Below, in pieces: positions 10,176 to 20,114 of a stretch of DNA of 64,000 nucleotides. Source of the DNA: Halomonas sp. KG2 (lineage in GTDB: Bacteria; Pseudomonadota; Gammaproteobacteria; Pseudomonadales; Halomonadaceae). A program made the translations under genes and the position numbers. The number at the start of each line of letters is the position of its first letter. Position 1 is the first letter of the stretch. Below the pieces are notes generated by a model. That model searched no databases. It was not told the DNA's origin and was given only the letters and a program-made list of their open reading frames with translations. The stretch lies in NCBI GenBank assembly GCA_030440445.1, contig CP098528.1, positions 1,116,001-1,180,000 on the forward strand. The letters run 5' to 3'.

Positions 10176-10355
10176 ATGGCAAGTGGCAAAGAAGATAAAG
10201 TGAAAGGTACTGTCAATAAGGCCGCCGGAAAAGTGAAGGAAGCAGCTGGCAAAGTAACCGGAAGTAGTAAAACAGAAGCTAAGGGTAAAGCCCAACAAGT
10301 AAAGGGCGAACTGCAGAAAGGTAAAGGTAAGGCCAAGGAGAAGGCTAAGAAATAG
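10176..10355 (+). CDS. CsbD-family small stress protein
   Basis: A 59-residue, highly charged Lys/Gly/Ala-rich protein with the KGTVNKAAGKVKEAAGK repeat that defines CsbD. Family members are induced by general stress; their biochemical role is unknown. I chose the ATG at 10176 because an AGAGGTG ribosome-binding site precedes it; upstream in-frame codons do not look like CsbD. A terminator follows. Confidence 0.88.
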   Translation: MASGKEDKVKGTVNKAAGKVKEAAGKVTGSSKTEAKGKAQQVKGELQKGKGKAKEKAKK

Positions 10356-10377
10356 TGTCTAGCCAGGGCATTCCAGT

Positions 10378-10410
10378 GCCAACAGAGGTCAATAACCTCT
10401 GTTGGCTTTT
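10378..10410 (+). terminator. Terminator between csbD and the convergent transporter gene
   Basis: Perfect stem GCCAACAGAGGT/ACCTCTGTTGGC with a short loop and a TTTT tail on the plus strand. It lies between two convergent genes and may also limit read-through from the minus side. Confidence 0.85.
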
Positions 10411-10420
10411 AGGTGGTAAC

Positions 10421-11887
10421 TCAGTAGTGGCCAAGCAGCTTCCACCATAAACCACCAACGACTACCCAAATGAGCAGATTCACCACGCTCATAATGAAAC
10501 CTGCTTTCCACCACTCTCCCAGCGTCAGGTAGCCTGAGCCAAAAATGACTGGTGAAGTGCCTGTGGCGTAATGGGTTAAGGTCATCATAATCGAAGATGT
10601 GGCCGCCATAATCAGTACAAAAGGCATAGGTGGGGCGCCGAGACTTAAGCCAACGGTGAGAAATGCTGCCATCATCGCAGTGATGTGTGCAGTCGTGCTG
10701 GCAAAAAAGTAATGGGTATAAAGAAAGGTAAGTACCAGAAGCGCAGAGGCTCCCGCCCAACCAATCCCCATTGTGGTAATCCAGCTCTGCATATTCGCTG
10801 AAAACCAACTAATAAGGCCTGTTTCGTTAAGTTGGCTTGCCATCATGATAAGAGCACCAAACCACAGCAGCGTATCCCACGCATTTTTTTCTTTCAGCAC
10901 ATCTTCCCAGGTCAAAACCCCTGTTAGCAGGAGTAGCGATAAGCCAATAAACGCAGACGTGGTGGTATTAAGCGTGACCGCATCCCCCAGGAAAATCGCT
11001 GGGATATCCGCCCAAAGCAAAAGCAGCACTAAGAAAACGAGCAACATGATGCCTTCGTTTCGGCTTAGCTTTCCTAGTTCGGCAAGTTTGTCTCTCGCCA
11101 ACTGGGTGGCATTCGGGGTTTCTTTAATTTCCGGTGGGTAAAGCAAGTACAGAATGTACGGCATCGCCAGGATGGCGACCAAGCCCGGCAGCAGCATGGC
11201 GACCGCCCAGGTTAACCAGCTCAGCTGTATTTCTGCTCCAGTGGCGGACGAGATAAGTTGAACGGTTAATGGGTTAGGGGCGGTGGCGGTGATGAACATA
11301 GCCGAGGTGATGGGGTTGCTGTGGTAATTCACCAGCGCTAGATATTTGCCGATTTTACCAGACGTGTTGTCTTCAGGGTGTGAGTCAAAGCTGTGAGCGA
11401 TAGAGCGCATAATGGGATGAATGATACCGCCACCCCGCGCTGTATTACTTGGTGTGACAGGCGCAATTGAAAGCTCGGAAAAGGCGAGTCCATAGCCAAT
11501 TCCCAACGTGCGCTTGCCAAAAATCGAGATGAAGTAGTAGCCAATACGTGCACCCAGACCAGTTTTAATCAACCCACGTGAAATCATAATCGCAATGGCA
11601 ATTAACCAGATAAGTGGGTTGGCATAACTGCTTAAGGCGACATTGATGGCCTCACCTGGCGTGTCGCCGGTAACACCACTTGCCGCGACAATAGAAATCG
11701 CAATCACAGAGATCGCCCCAATAGGCATGGCTTTGCCGATGATAGCGACAATAGTGCCGACAAATATTGCCAGCATAAGCCAAGCGTTTGGCGTCAGCCC
11801 TTCTGGCAAAGGAATCACCAGCCAAATCAATAGAGTGGTGGCCACAGCGACTGCGGTCGACCAGGGGTTGAAAGGTAGTGTCGGCAT
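10421..11887 (-). CDS. DASS/SLC13-family anion transporter
   Basis: A 488-residue membrane protein with about twelve helices. The two substrate-loop signatures of divalent anion:Na+ symporters and CitT-like antiporters are present: SNTARGGGIIHPI in the first half and ATAPNPL near the middle. A second pseudo-repeat signature lies in the C-terminal half. Probable substrates are di- or tricarboxylates; the exact one is unclear. It is convergent with csbD, and its promoter should lie in the 354-base spacer ending at 12241. Confidence 0.85.
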   Translation of the reverse strand: MPTLPFNPWSTAVAVATTLLIWLVIPLPEGLTPNAWLMLAIFVGTIVAIIGKAMPIGAISVIAISIVAASGVTGDTPGEAINVALSSYANPLIWLIAIAIMISRGLIKTGLGARIGYYFISIFGKRTLGIGYGLAFSELSIAPVTPSNTARGGGIIHPIMRSIAHSFDSHPEDNTSGKIGKYLALVNYHSNPITSAMFITATAPNPLTVQLISSATGAEIQLSWLTWAVAMLLPGLVAILAMPYILYLLYPPEIKETPNATQLARDKLAELGKLSRNEGIMLLVFLVLLLLWADIPAIFLGDAVTLNTTTSAFIGLSLLLLTGVLTWEDVLKEKNAWDTLLWFGALIMMASQLNETGLISWFSANMQSWITTMGIGWAGASALLVLTFLYTHYFFASTTAHITAMMAAFLTVGLSLGAPPMPFVLIMAATSSIMMTLTHYATGTSPVIFGSGYLTLGEWWKAGFIMSVVNLLIWVVVGGLWWKLLGHY

Positions 11888-12064
11888 AATGGATACCTAT
11901 AGATTAAAAAAACAGCAGCCAGCGGTACACTTGGTATAAGTAAGATAGCGCGCTAAATGCTATTTAAGTCTATAGATATCTAATGTATCTCTCATTGTTC
12001 CACGTCAATTGCCGTTCCATCATCCAGTGGGCTCAATAGTGATGGGGTATCACTCACTTCAATC

Positions 12065-12229
12065 ATGCCTACCATGATGAAAGCGGCTATTTTTGTTGAG
12101 CCTGGGCACATTGAAATTGACGACAAACCCAATGGCACATTTATCAGCCAGGCTGCCGACGAAAAACTCGCTAGCGTCCACAGTGACACGATGACAGCTG
12201 TATCCAATAGCGAGTTTTTCGGATGTTAG
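12065..12229 (+). pseudogene. 5' relic of a zinc-type alcohol dehydrogenase
   Basis: A 54-codon open frame. From the second internal ATG (12077) it begins MKAAIFVEPGHIEIDDKP, the opening of GroES-fold alcohol dehydrogenases. Similarity stops after 18 codons, and the rest (to the stop at 12227) is unrelated. It could be a truncated gene or, less likely, a genuine small ORF. It sits in the spacer 11888-12241, where I see no other gene; the remainder of that spacer is AT-rich and probably carries the transporter promoter. Confidence 0.4.
12160..12221. repeat. Long-spaced perfect inverted repeat
   Basis: Arms CGAAAAACTCGCTA (12160-12173) and TAGCGAGTTTTTCG (12208-12221) match over 14 bases with a 34-base spacer. 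The repeat lies in the 3' half of the dehydrogenase relic. No T run follows the second arm, so it is not a normal terminator. It could be the scar of a lost element or a protein-binding dyad. Confidence 0.6.
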
Positions 12230-12241
12230 GGATAGCCCGTT

Positions 12242-13951
12242 TTATTTCAGTTCCAGTGAGAAGCTCATTTCAACGCCTGCATCATCCACTCTGAACCAGT
12301 ACTCCATGTTCTTGTAGATATCGCTATATTGCTTGAGCAAATCAATATCAAGCTCTGCCAATTCATCGGAAGGCATTTGCGCTATAACATCGGCCAGCGA
12401 ATGGTAGAACTCACCTGTCAGATGGCCATGAACCAGTAGGTCACGCTCGGAAACAGGGGATTGCAGTTCTTCCTGTAGTGTTTCGGAATCGCTGATGCCA
12501 ACGCCTAAGGTAATGGCGCTTTCAGACATGGCCGCGTAGAGCTCTGGTGAGTCTGGTGGCAGCATCATGCTGTCAATTTTTTTGGCTTCTCCACCGGGTT
12601 CAAGTCCAAGTGTCCCTAAATCAGGCACGAACGCGCTGGCTGTAGACAGCAGGGCAAGCGGGTTTTGCGAAGCAAGGGTCAAAAGACCGGTACCGGCGGG
12701 CTCGCCCTGTTTCATTGTCAGGCTGTTAAGGCGTGCTCTGAAACCAGATAAGGATGGGCCAACCATCATGGCGATGGGATTATTGATCGCTTTACTGAGC
12801 TCATTCCAGCTGCTGTTTAATTCCTGTAGCTCATCACAGCTAAACGGGTTTTGACGCACTTCCTGAGCATACTTCTGAACAGTTTGCATCAGTACCGGTA
12901 GATTCAGGCCTAGCCCAAAGCTGGCCATGCCGTCTGTGCTACCAAGGCCCGGAACCTGAGCGGTCATTGCACGAAGATCGCTGACAATAGCCTCATCGGT
13001 TTCCAGGATGAGATTCATCTCCATACGGTCGAGGTTATACTCACGCATGCCCATTACAAGACCAGGGAAGCGGTTGGTGATGCGGTCAATATCTGCTTGG
13101 CAGGCGGAGAGATCCAGCCGCTCTGCATCAGCCGCGTCCAATAGTGCTTGAGTACCTAAGTGTGTAGGTGTACTCAGCTCACTAAGCAGGCGTGATGAGT
13201 CGATTTCCCCAGCACCATAGGGCGTGAAGCCATGACGCTGTTCAATTTCCTCTAGGGCGCCGGTATCACCAATGTTGCTGTCAGGCAGGGTGCTACCCAG
13301 CACCTGTGATAGCAACTCATCACTGACATTTTCTGGCACCACCGACATCAGCAGTTGCTTATCGATAATGGCCATGATGGCTTTAATCGGACCATCTTGT
13401 GTTAGCACCCAGTACTCTTTTCCATCTGTTGTGGCCGTACTCGGGTTGATATCTGCATTGGTGAGGATGCGCTGCAGCGTTTCGCGGAAAGCGTCTTCAT
13501 CCTGCAATTCCATACGCAGAGTGGGCAAGATACCCAGTCCGTATAAAGCGACCTGGGGGCTCATTTTAAAGCCCAGTGCATGAATATCATCGAGTGTTTC
13601 AACCCCGACAAACTCTTCACCCATAGCGATCAACAGTGACATCAGCGAATGCAACACGTCATCGTCTATTTCGTGCAGCATGTCGCGCAGTTCATCCAAG
13701 TCAGCTTCAAGGCTGTTCTTTGGCTGCATGCGCTGGTAAAGAGCAAAGGCATCTTGTTCAGGCATTGATTCCCGTGTTGCCACAAAATAGGGAGAGTCGG
13801 CGGGGATATATTTCAACAGGGAAGCTGAGAGGTTTTTTGGTGCTTCCTGCTGGGTGTCTGTTGCTGTTGGCGCGCTATCATCGCTGCAGCCACTCAGCAC
13901 GCCCGTGCTGAGAAGGGCAAGAGAAATAGCCAAGGATAGTTTCGTTCTCAT
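12242..13951 (-). CDS. Large uncharacterised lipoprotein
   Basis: A 569-residue protein with a type II signal peptide: a charged start, a hydrophobic core and the lipobox LSGC near residue 21. The mature part is acidic, with segments such as LLKYIPADSPYFVATRE and RMQPKNSLEADLDELRD. The start suggests a DUF3352-like exported protein but I cannot assign a function. Distribution of charged helices suggests a soluble periplasmic domain tethered to a membrane. A Fur-like box lies 65 bases upstream, so expression may respond to iron. It is monocistronic. Confidence 0.75.
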   Translation of the reverse strand: MRTKLSLAISLALLSTGVLSGCSDDSAPTATDTQQEAPKNLSASLLKYIPADSPYFVATRESMPEQDAFALYQRMQPKNSLEADLDELRDMLHEIDDDVLHSLMSLLIAMGEEFVGVETLDDIHALGFKMSPQVALYGLGILPTLRMELQDEDAFRETLQRILTNADINPSTATTDGKEYWVLTQDGPIKAIMAIIDKQLLMSVVPENVSDELLSQVLGSTLPDSNIGDTGALEEIEQRHGFTPYGAGEIDSSRLLSELSTPTHLGTQALLDAADAERLDLSACQADIDRITNRFPGLVMGMREYNLDRMEMNLILETDEAIVSDLRAMTAQVPGLGSTDGMASFGLGLNLPVLMQTVQKYAQEVRQNPFSCDELQELNSSWNELSKAINNPIAMMVGPSLSGFRARLNSLTMKQGEPAGTGLLTLASQNPLALLSTASAFVPDLGTLGLEPGGEAKKIDSMMLPPDSPELYAAMSESAITLGVGISDSETLQEELQSPVSERDLLVHGHLTGEFYHSLADVIAQMPSDELAELDIDLLKQYSDIYKNMEYWFRVDDAGVEMSFSLELK

Positions 13952-14011
13952 CTAGAGTCAGTCCTTTGAAAAATGTTGGCTTGAAATTGAACATTTGGAA
14001 TAAAATTAACT

Positions 14012-14030
14012 ATGAATGATAATCATACAC
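14012..14030. promoter_or_regulatory. Fur-like box upstream of the lipoprotein gene
   Basis: The core ATGATAATCAT (14016-14026) equals the central 11 bases of the Fur consensus; outer bases match poorly, giving about 13 of 19. It lies 65 bases upstream of the lipoprotein ATG at 13951 within an AT-rich promoter region. Confidence 0.45.
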
Positions 14031-14060
14031 AACTTAAATTAAACTAACCTCTCCTTGCTT

Positions 14061-14100
14061 AAAAAAATGGCCCTTGAAGTCGTGTAAGACCCAAGAGCCA
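14061..14100 (-). terminator. Rho-independent terminator after thiC
   Basis: On the minus strand the stem TGGCTCTTG pairs with CAAGGGCCA through one G-T pair, with further GTC/GAC pairing inside, and is followed by seven T. It lies just downstream of the thiC stop at 14133. Confidence 0.82.
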
Positions 14101-14132
14101 CTCGTTAGTAGCGAAACTTACAGGCTGCTATT

Positions 14133-16837
<2,705 letters not shown>

Positions 16838-16961
16838 GGTGCCTCCGGTAGTAATGATCCGGAAGGTGGGCGGTTGAGATCGAGGGAATGGCGCAGAAGG
16901 AGGCGTGAAGCTAAGCCGAGGCCATCGCTTGATCCCTACGCCGGTACCCGCGCGCTCGTCA

Positions 16962-17068
16962 TAGGAGCAGCACATTAGCCGGATCAGGTTCAGCGGGACC
17001 AGCGCTTTGGCAGTATCAAGTGGATACGCCCTGCGCCATCTCAGCCGGATTCACCGGCACCCCGTCAA
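16962..17068 (-). promoter_or_regulatory. TPP riboswitch (THI element)
   Basis: Read on the minus strand it contains the conserved blocks in order: ACGGGGTGCC, GGCTGAGATGGCGC, then GCTGAACCTGATCCGG and the trailing TAATGTG. These are the thi-box signatures that bind thiamine pyrophosphate. The P3 arm between the CTGAGAT and CTGAACCTGAT blocks is longer than in compact examples. It precedes tenA by about 125 bases and should repress tenA-thiC when TPP is abundant. Confidence 0.95.
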
Positions 17069-17163
17069 GCAGTTAGTGCCAAGCAGTCTAGGAGGAGGAG
17101 AGAAGAGATGCAAGGGGGATAGTGAGTGAATAACAGGCTTCTTAGAAACGTTGATGTACTGCA

Positions 17164-18108
17164 TTAACCTAATGGGCTTCTAACACCTGCAAATCCATTA
17201 CCTAGCACATGGGTATATATTTGAGTGGTTTCGATGCTTTTATGGCCTAGTAACTCTTGAACCGTGCGAATGTCAGTGCCTTGGCTAAGCAACTGAGTTG
17301 CGAAACTATGCCGTAAAGAATGGCACGACCCTGGTCGTGTTAGAGCAGAAGACCGCATGGCATATTTAACGGCTTTTTGTACGGCAGAAGTATGGATGTG
17401 ATGTAGCACTACACGCCCCCACTCATCGAAACAGGGCTTGGATGAAGGAAAAAGCCACTGCCACGCAAGGGAAATGCCTGCATTCGGATATTTTATATCC
17501 AGCGCGTAGGGCAGTGATACAGGAATTGCGTTTGTTCCAATGCGAGAGGTCAGCTGTTGTTCAGCGATTTGTATATGGGTATGTAATGGTTGAGCGCATG
17601 AAGGTGGCAACAGCGTAGTGCGGTCTTTATTGCCTTTGCCTGCACGGACAGTGATGACGTGGCGCGCAAAATCGATATCTTTTACGCGCAACCGACAAGC
17701 TTCGGAGACTCGTAACCCAGAGCCGTACATCAGCGATGCAATCAGGAGCATGGAGCCGGACAGATGCTCAAACACATCCATCACCTCTTTGTGGGAAAGC
17801 ACGACAGGTAAGCGCTTAGGGCGCTTCGCCCGGCTAAAATTACCCACCTCGCCCAGCGGTTGATCTAGAACGTGGCGATATAGAAACACGATGGCATTGA
17901 GTGCCTGGTTTTGTGTTGCCGCAGCGACGTGCCTTTCTAACGCGAGATATTCCAAAAATTGCCGCACTTCATTGCCCGCCATATTGGCAGGATGCTGCAT
18001 TCTGTGGAAACGAATGAAAAAGCGAATCCAGTAGCAATAGGTTTTCTCAGTACGGAGGCTATAGCGCTTGACCCGCAGGGTCGCCTTGACGCGTTCCATT
18101 AGTTTCAT
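17164..18108 (-). CDS. intI: Integron integrase (IntI-type tyrosine recombinase)
   Basis: Catalyses attI x attC and attC x attC recombination of gene cassettes. It has about 314 residues. Tyrosine-recombinase residues are present: Arg in GSGLRVSEACRLRVKD, the HxxR of CHSLRHSFATQLL, the His of LLGHKSIETTQIYTHV and its Tyr. The IntI-specific extra helix is seen around YPNAGISLAWQWLFPSS before the second catalytic box, which distinguishes it from XerC/D. ATG 18108 is chosen; a GTG at 18117 would add three residues. A LexA box lies in its promoter. Cassettes lie on the other side, as expected for an integron. Confidence 0.95.
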   Translation of the reverse strand: MKLMERVKATLRVKRYSLRTEKTYCYWIRFFIRFHRMQHPANMAGNEVRQFLEYLALERHVAAATQNQALNAIVFLYRHVLDQPLGEVGNFSRAKRPKRLPVVLSHKEVMDVFEHLSGSMLLIASLMYGSGLRVSEACRLRVKDIDFARHVITVRAGKGNKDRTTLLPPSCAQPLHTHIQIAEQQLTSRIGTNAIPVSLPYALDIKYPNAGISLAWQWLFPSSKPCFDEWGRVVLHHIHTSAVQKAVKYAMRSSALTRPGSCHSLRHSFATQLLSQGTDIRTVQELLGHKSIETTQIYTHVLGNGFAGVRSPLG

Positions 18109-18126
18109 AAGAGTCACACTTAATTG

Positions 18127-18142
18127 CTGTTTATTTGTACAG
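18127..18142. promoter_or_regulatory. LexA (SOS) box at the intI promoter
   Basis: CTGT-N8-ACAG matches the proteobacterial LexA consensus in both half-sites, with an AT-rich centre (TTATTTGT). It lies about 20 bases upstream of the intI start, where LexA binding would block transcription. SOS control of integron integrases is established for several classes. Confidence 0.85.
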
Positions 18143-18249
18143 TATTATTGAGCAGGGAAAAACACGCAAGCACGCGAATTTTGGATAGGATGCCAAAATT
18201 GGCTTTGCTCTCTTGGGAATCAATGGGGTAGAGTCAAATTGGGTGTCTG

Positions 18250-18291
18250 CAAAACCCCAATGAACGTGCCATCGCGTTTATTGGGGTTTTG
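18250..18291. terminator. Symmetrical hairpin between intI and the first cassette gene
   Basis: Arms CAAAACCCCAAT (18250-18261) and ATTGGGGTTTTG (18280-18291) pair perfectly around an 18-base loop. Both ends carry T-rich tails on their own strand, so it may terminate in both directions. It lies in the expected attI region (18143-18335) and could instead be part of the integration site. Confidence 0.55.
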
Positions 18292-18335
18292 TAGCGAGGC
18301 GTATAATCACTGTTATAGACCAAAATGAGGAGAGT

Positions 18336-18692
18336 ATGAGCAAGCCCGCAAAGAGTGGAGTCATAATTTACTCTAATAGTGTGAAACCTTTGGCCGAGTT
18401 CTATATTGAAATGTTCGGTATGGCTTTGCTTCGGGAAACCGACGATTTCATCAGTATTGGTGGTGATGGGATCAATCTCATAATTCATTTGCCCCCTGTC
18501 GAAATGCCGGAACAAAATTTCAACGCTGTTAAATTGTTCTTAACGGTAGAGTCCCATGAGTACGCACGAAAAAAAGTAGTAGAACTCGGTGGGAAGGCGC
18601 TGGAAGGTGAGTGGTCAAACCCTGTATTCAAGGTATGCAATGTGGTTGATCCTGAAGGAAACCATATTCAGATCCGTGAGTTCAAGCTATAA
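18336..18692 (+). CDS. VOC-superfamily (glyoxalase/bleomycin-resistance fold) cassette gene
   Basis: A 118-residue single-domain VOC protein: starts with a YSNSVKPLAEFYIEMFGM helix and ends with the NVVDPEGNHIQIREF strand typical of the fold. Metal-ligand candidates are present only in part, so the ligand or activity is unknown. A GAGGAG ribosome-binding site precedes the ATG. It is the first gene beyond the integrase, and its stop codon is embedded in the start of an attC site, so it is an integron cassette. Confidence 0.85.
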   Translation: MSKPAKSGVIIYSNSVKPLAEFYIEMFGMALLRETDDFISIGGDGINLIIHLPPVEMPEQNFNAVKLFLTVESHEYARKKVVELGGKALEGEWSNPVFKVCNVVDPEGNHIQIREFKL

Positions 18693-18806
18693 CAATCAGC
18701 ATCACGGCGAAAACTGGGTTGTCGCGGCTGTGGTTTCCATTCCGCTGGCGCTTCATTCTAAACCACAGCCGCGCCAACCCAGTTTCGCGTGTGCTTGGCG
18801 TTGGGC
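18687..18806 (+). repeat. attC recombination site 1 (59-base element type)
   Basis: Begins at the cassette stop codon with a weak R'' box (CTATAAC) and ends with the core GTTGGGC (18800-18806, fits GTTRRRY). Between them 18708-18736 and 18760-18787 form a 28-pair imperfect hairpin with one extra A and one mismatch, around a 23-base loop. Extrahelical bases of this type set strand choice in attC folding. Confidence 0.85.
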
Positions 18807-18827
18807 AGCTTGCAACGCGGAGAGCTT

Positions 18828-19529
18828 ATGGACTTGATTGTGTGTACTTGGATCACAAAATTACCCGAAGGGCGCTTTGCTGTCTGGCCAGATGGTTGCC
18901 GTGACCTGATAGCGATTGTTCCCAAAAGTGATCCTGCCACCATTGTTTGCAGTGGCTTGGATGCTGGCCCTCGGCAGGTGCTCTGTGATGAGGATACTTT
19001 TTTCGTTGGGGTTCGCTTGGCTGTGGGGGTTACCTTTCCGTGGGAGGCGGAAAACCCGTGCTCAAAACACGATGACCAGATTTTTTCACAAATTCCACTT
19101 TTTGGTTGCCACGAAAGGGGATCAGAAAATGATGGCGATGAAACGCTTGAAAAGCTGGTTAGTGTGGTCAATGACTTTGCAGCCCCCGCGCCTTCTTGGG
19201 TATCGGAATATATTCAGGAAATACAACATGGAGAAGTGCGACGAGCTTTGCCGTTGAGTGAACGTAGTATAAGGAGGAAGCTTGCTGATACTAGCGGGGC
19301 TCCGCCACGGTACTGGAAGTCTTTAGCCCGCGTTCGCCAGGCTGCGATGGATGTTGTAAGGTCTGAAATTCCACTGGTAATACTCGCGATAAAGCACGGA
19401 TTCTCGGATCAGGCGCATATGAGCCGTGAGATTCGGCGTTGGTTTGGAGTCACGCCGGCGACGCTGCGGACAAATGGGGAGCAGTTTATTGAACGGCTGT
19501 CTGCTCCCGATGTGTTCCAGAACGTTTAG
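18828..19529 (+). CDS. AraC-family transcriptional regulator (cassette gene)
   Basis: A 233-residue regulator with an N-terminal DUF6597-like sensing domain (VWPDGCRDLIAIV near residue 20, then the GVRLAVGVTFPW segment). The C-terminal half carries two helix-turn-helix motifs (SERSIRRKLADTSGAPPRYWKSLARVRQA and HGFSDQAHMSREIRRWFGVTP). It begins 22 bases after the attC core with a CGGAGAG ribosome-binding site; the longer frame upstream would start inside the attC. It overlaps the convergent VOC gene by four bases. Confidence 0.88.
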   Translation: MDLIVCTWITKLPEGRFAVWPDGCRDLIAIVPKSDPATIVCSGLDAGPRQVLCDEDTFFVGVRLAVGVTFPWEAENPCSKHDDQIFSQIPLFGCHERGSENDGDETLEKLVSVVNDFAAPAPSWVSEYIQEIQHGEVRRALPLSERSIRRKLADTSGAPPRYWKSLARVRQAAMDVVRSEIPLVILAIKHGFSDQAHMSREIRRWFGVTPATLRTNGEQFIERLSAPDVFQNV

Positions 19530-19930
19530 CTTTCTTCAATAATGTACTTTTCGAATTCGGCGCTTGGAGCAATAGGATGGTAGCAATACACGATGACGCC
19601 AGAGGGGTCCAAAATACTGAATCCTCTATCGCCCCACGGGTGATCTTCCAGTGGCATCGCCGGTGTGAGACCTGCTTGGGTTAGCTGAGAGTGCAGCTTA
19701 TCAGCATCTTCCACAAGCAGGTTAAGAAAAGCGCCACCAGTGAACGGTTGCATGCCCTCTTGTGGGCTCATTAGGCAAATTTCGGGCTCCTGATAAGAAG
19801 TGGTCAACCTAAGTACTACGTACCATCCGCAGTCGAAAACGGGACGTGCATTGAAGTGAGCTTCGTAGAACTTCCGAGTATCAGGGAGGCTCTGTGTGAC
19901 GATGGTTATGCTTGCGGATTTGATCGACAT
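19526..19930 (-). CDS. VOC-superfamily protein, reverse-oriented within the cassette
   Basis: A 134-residue glyoxalase-fold protein: MSIKSASITIVTQSLPDTRKFY opening and ILDPSGVIVYCYHP closing strand. ATG 19930 follows a GGAGAGA ribosome-binding site. It is convergent with the AraC gene (stops overlap by four bases) and lies between attC sites 1 and 2, so both genes form one cassette. Its promoter must lie between its start and attC 2. The close pairing suggests the AraC protein responds to the same compound the VOC protein handles. Confidence 0.83.
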   Translation of the reverse strand: MSIKSASITIVTQSLPDTRKFYEAHFNARPVFDCGWYVVLRLTTSYQEPEICLMSPQEGMQPFTGGAFLNLLVEDADKLHSQLTQAGLTPAMPLEDHPWGDRGFSILDPSGVIVYCYHPIAPSAEFEKYIIEES

Positions 19931-20038
19931 AAATCTCTCCAATCTACGTGGCGTGGTAGAAGATGAATTTTAGTAATGAGCATAATCCAGTTAGGGGTCT
20001 ATTGTTTTGAATAAATCGGTCAAATTAGAAGTAATAAT

Positions 20039-20114
20039 GCCCAACAAAAGCGTTAACACGGACCAACTTTTCCGCTGCCGCTTCAAAGAAGGCCGGTTAC
20101 GCTAAACGTTGAGC
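20039..20114 (+). repeat. attC recombination site 2, interrupted at its core by an IS
   Basis: R'' GCCCAAC (20039-20045) and core GTTGAGC (20108-20114, fits GTTRRRY) bracket an imperfect palindrome: AGCGTTAAC pairs with GTTACGCT with one unpaired base. Length is 76 bases. The last four bases of the core belong to the left end of the IS element, so the original core has been split after GTT. Confidence 0.75.
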
